Positions 7,664 to 8,166 of a stretch of DNA of 8,166 nt are shown here, piece by piece. Position 1 is the stretch's first letter. Each line of letters begins with the position of its first letter. A program made the position numbers and the translations under genes. Source of the stretch: an uncultured Rhodoferax sp. (GTDB lineage: Bacteria > Pseudomonadota > Gammaproteobacteria > Burkholderiales > Burkholderiaceae_C); the NCBI GenBank assembly GCA_936943465.1, contig CAKZJN010000558.1, forward strand, positions 1 through 8,166, read 5' to 3'. The notes under the pieces are model-generated. The model was not told the DNA's origin and did not search any database. It worked only from the letters and a program-made list of their open reading frames with translations.

Positions 7664-8166
7664 TCAATGTCTCCCTTGTCTTGCACAATGCCGACCTTGG
7701 AAAACTGCACGGCCTTGGGGCTCAGCTTTTCCAGCGGTGCCGTGTTGGGGCAGCTATCGACCCTACGCACGCGCTCTGCCGCCCACTGCACGGCATTGGC
7801 CAGCACGCGCTGCACATTGGCATCGAAGTAGGTTGGGTAGGCTTCGTGGCCGGGGCGGAAGTAGAAAATGCGGCCATGCCCGCGCTGCCAGCACAGGCCT
7901 GAGCGGAACACCTCGCCGCCTTCAAACCAGGAGATAAACACGGTCTCGTCCGGTGCTGGCACATCAAAGCGCTCGCCGTACATTTCTTCATTAGGTAACT
8001 CGAAGTATTCGCCCAAACCGGCTGCAATCGGGTGCGACGGCTCGATCACCCAGATGCGTTCTTTTTCATCGGCCTCGCGCCACTTCAGCGAGCAGTGGGT
8101 GCCCAGCATGCGGCGGAAGATTTTGGAGAAGTGGCCCGAGTGCAGCACGATCAGCCCCATGCCTTC
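7660..8166 (-). CDS. thuA: ThuA-like protein (C-terminal part; N-terminus outside window)
   Basis: Member of the ThuA family (glutamine-amidotransferase-like fold), which works with ThuB in catabolism of trehalose and related disaccharides through 3-keto intermediates. The frame is open to the right edge (168 residues visible); family members have about 260 residues, so roughly 90 are missing. Hallmark stretches seen are GMGLIVLHSGHFSKIF, CSLKWRE, PNEEMYGERFD, FRSGLCW and GRIFYFRPGHEAYPTYFD. The first Met in view (8160) lies inside the conserved core, so it is not the real start. The stop overlaps the ThuB-like start by 4 bases. Family assignment is strong from these motifs and from the partner gene; the actual substrate is inferred. 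Confidence 0.88.
   Translation of the reverse strand, partial: EGMGLIVLHSGHFSKIFRRMLGTHCSLKWREADEKERIWVIEPSHPIAAGLGEYFELPNEEMYGERFDVPAPDETVFISWFEGGEVFRSGLCWQRGHGRIFYFRPGHEAYPTYFDANVQRVLANAVQWAAERVRRVDSCPNTAPLEKLSPKAVQFSKVGIVQDKGDIE
7671..7677 (-). promoter_or_regulatory. Ribosome binding site of the ThuB-like gene
   Basis: AAGGGAG on the minus strand lies 7 bases before the ATG at 7663, inside the last codons of the ThuA-like gene. Together with the ATGA overlap it supports this start over the internal ATG at codon 8 and indicates translational coupling. Confidence 0.75.

Overview
The window is a GC-rich, densely packed stretch of bacterial chromosome devoted to uptake and breakdown of di- and oligosaccharides (alpha-glucosides, sucrose-type fructosides, trehalose-type sugars). 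Base composition, codon use and the family flavour of the proteins fit a betaproteobacterium, most likely Burkholderiales and perhaps Comamonadaceae. That placement is an inference from style, not from a marker gene. No rRNA, tRNA, CRISPR array, insertion sequence or phage gene was seen, and no gene-free stretch exceeds 30 bases.

Left block, + strand (1-5351): four genes in one apparent operon. They are the C-terminal part of an AglA-type GH13 alpha-glucosidase (cut by the left edge), a complete MalK/UgpC-type sugar ABC transporter ATPase, a complete GH13 oligo-1,6-glucosidase/alpha-glucosidase of the MalL type, and a complete GH32 beta-fructosidase. Gaps are 20, 21 and 27 bases. The order alpha-glucosidase then ATPase matches the aglEFGAK alpha-glucoside operon of rhizobia, so the binding protein and two permeases probably lie just left of the window. 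The three hydrolases lack export signals where their N-termini are visible, which fits intracellular hydrolysis of imported sugars.

Right block, - strand (8166 down to 5361): a ThuA-like protein (N-terminus cut by the right edge), a Gfo/Idh/MocA oxidoreductase of the ThuB type, and an MFS transporter related to YbjJ. They overlap by 4 and 1 bases and so look translationally coupled. In rhizobia and Agrobacterium ThuA and ThuB convert trehalose and related disaccharides to 3-keto derivatives.

The two blocks converge, with only 9 bases between the GH32 and MFS stop codons and no visible terminator. Taken together, the locus seems to pair a hydrolytic route (ABC import plus GH13/GH32 enzymes) with an oxidative 3-keto route (ThuAB plus an MFS carrier) for overlapping sets of disaccharides. 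This pairing is the most interesting aspect of the window. Each family is known, and I see no clear sign of a wholly undescribed system.
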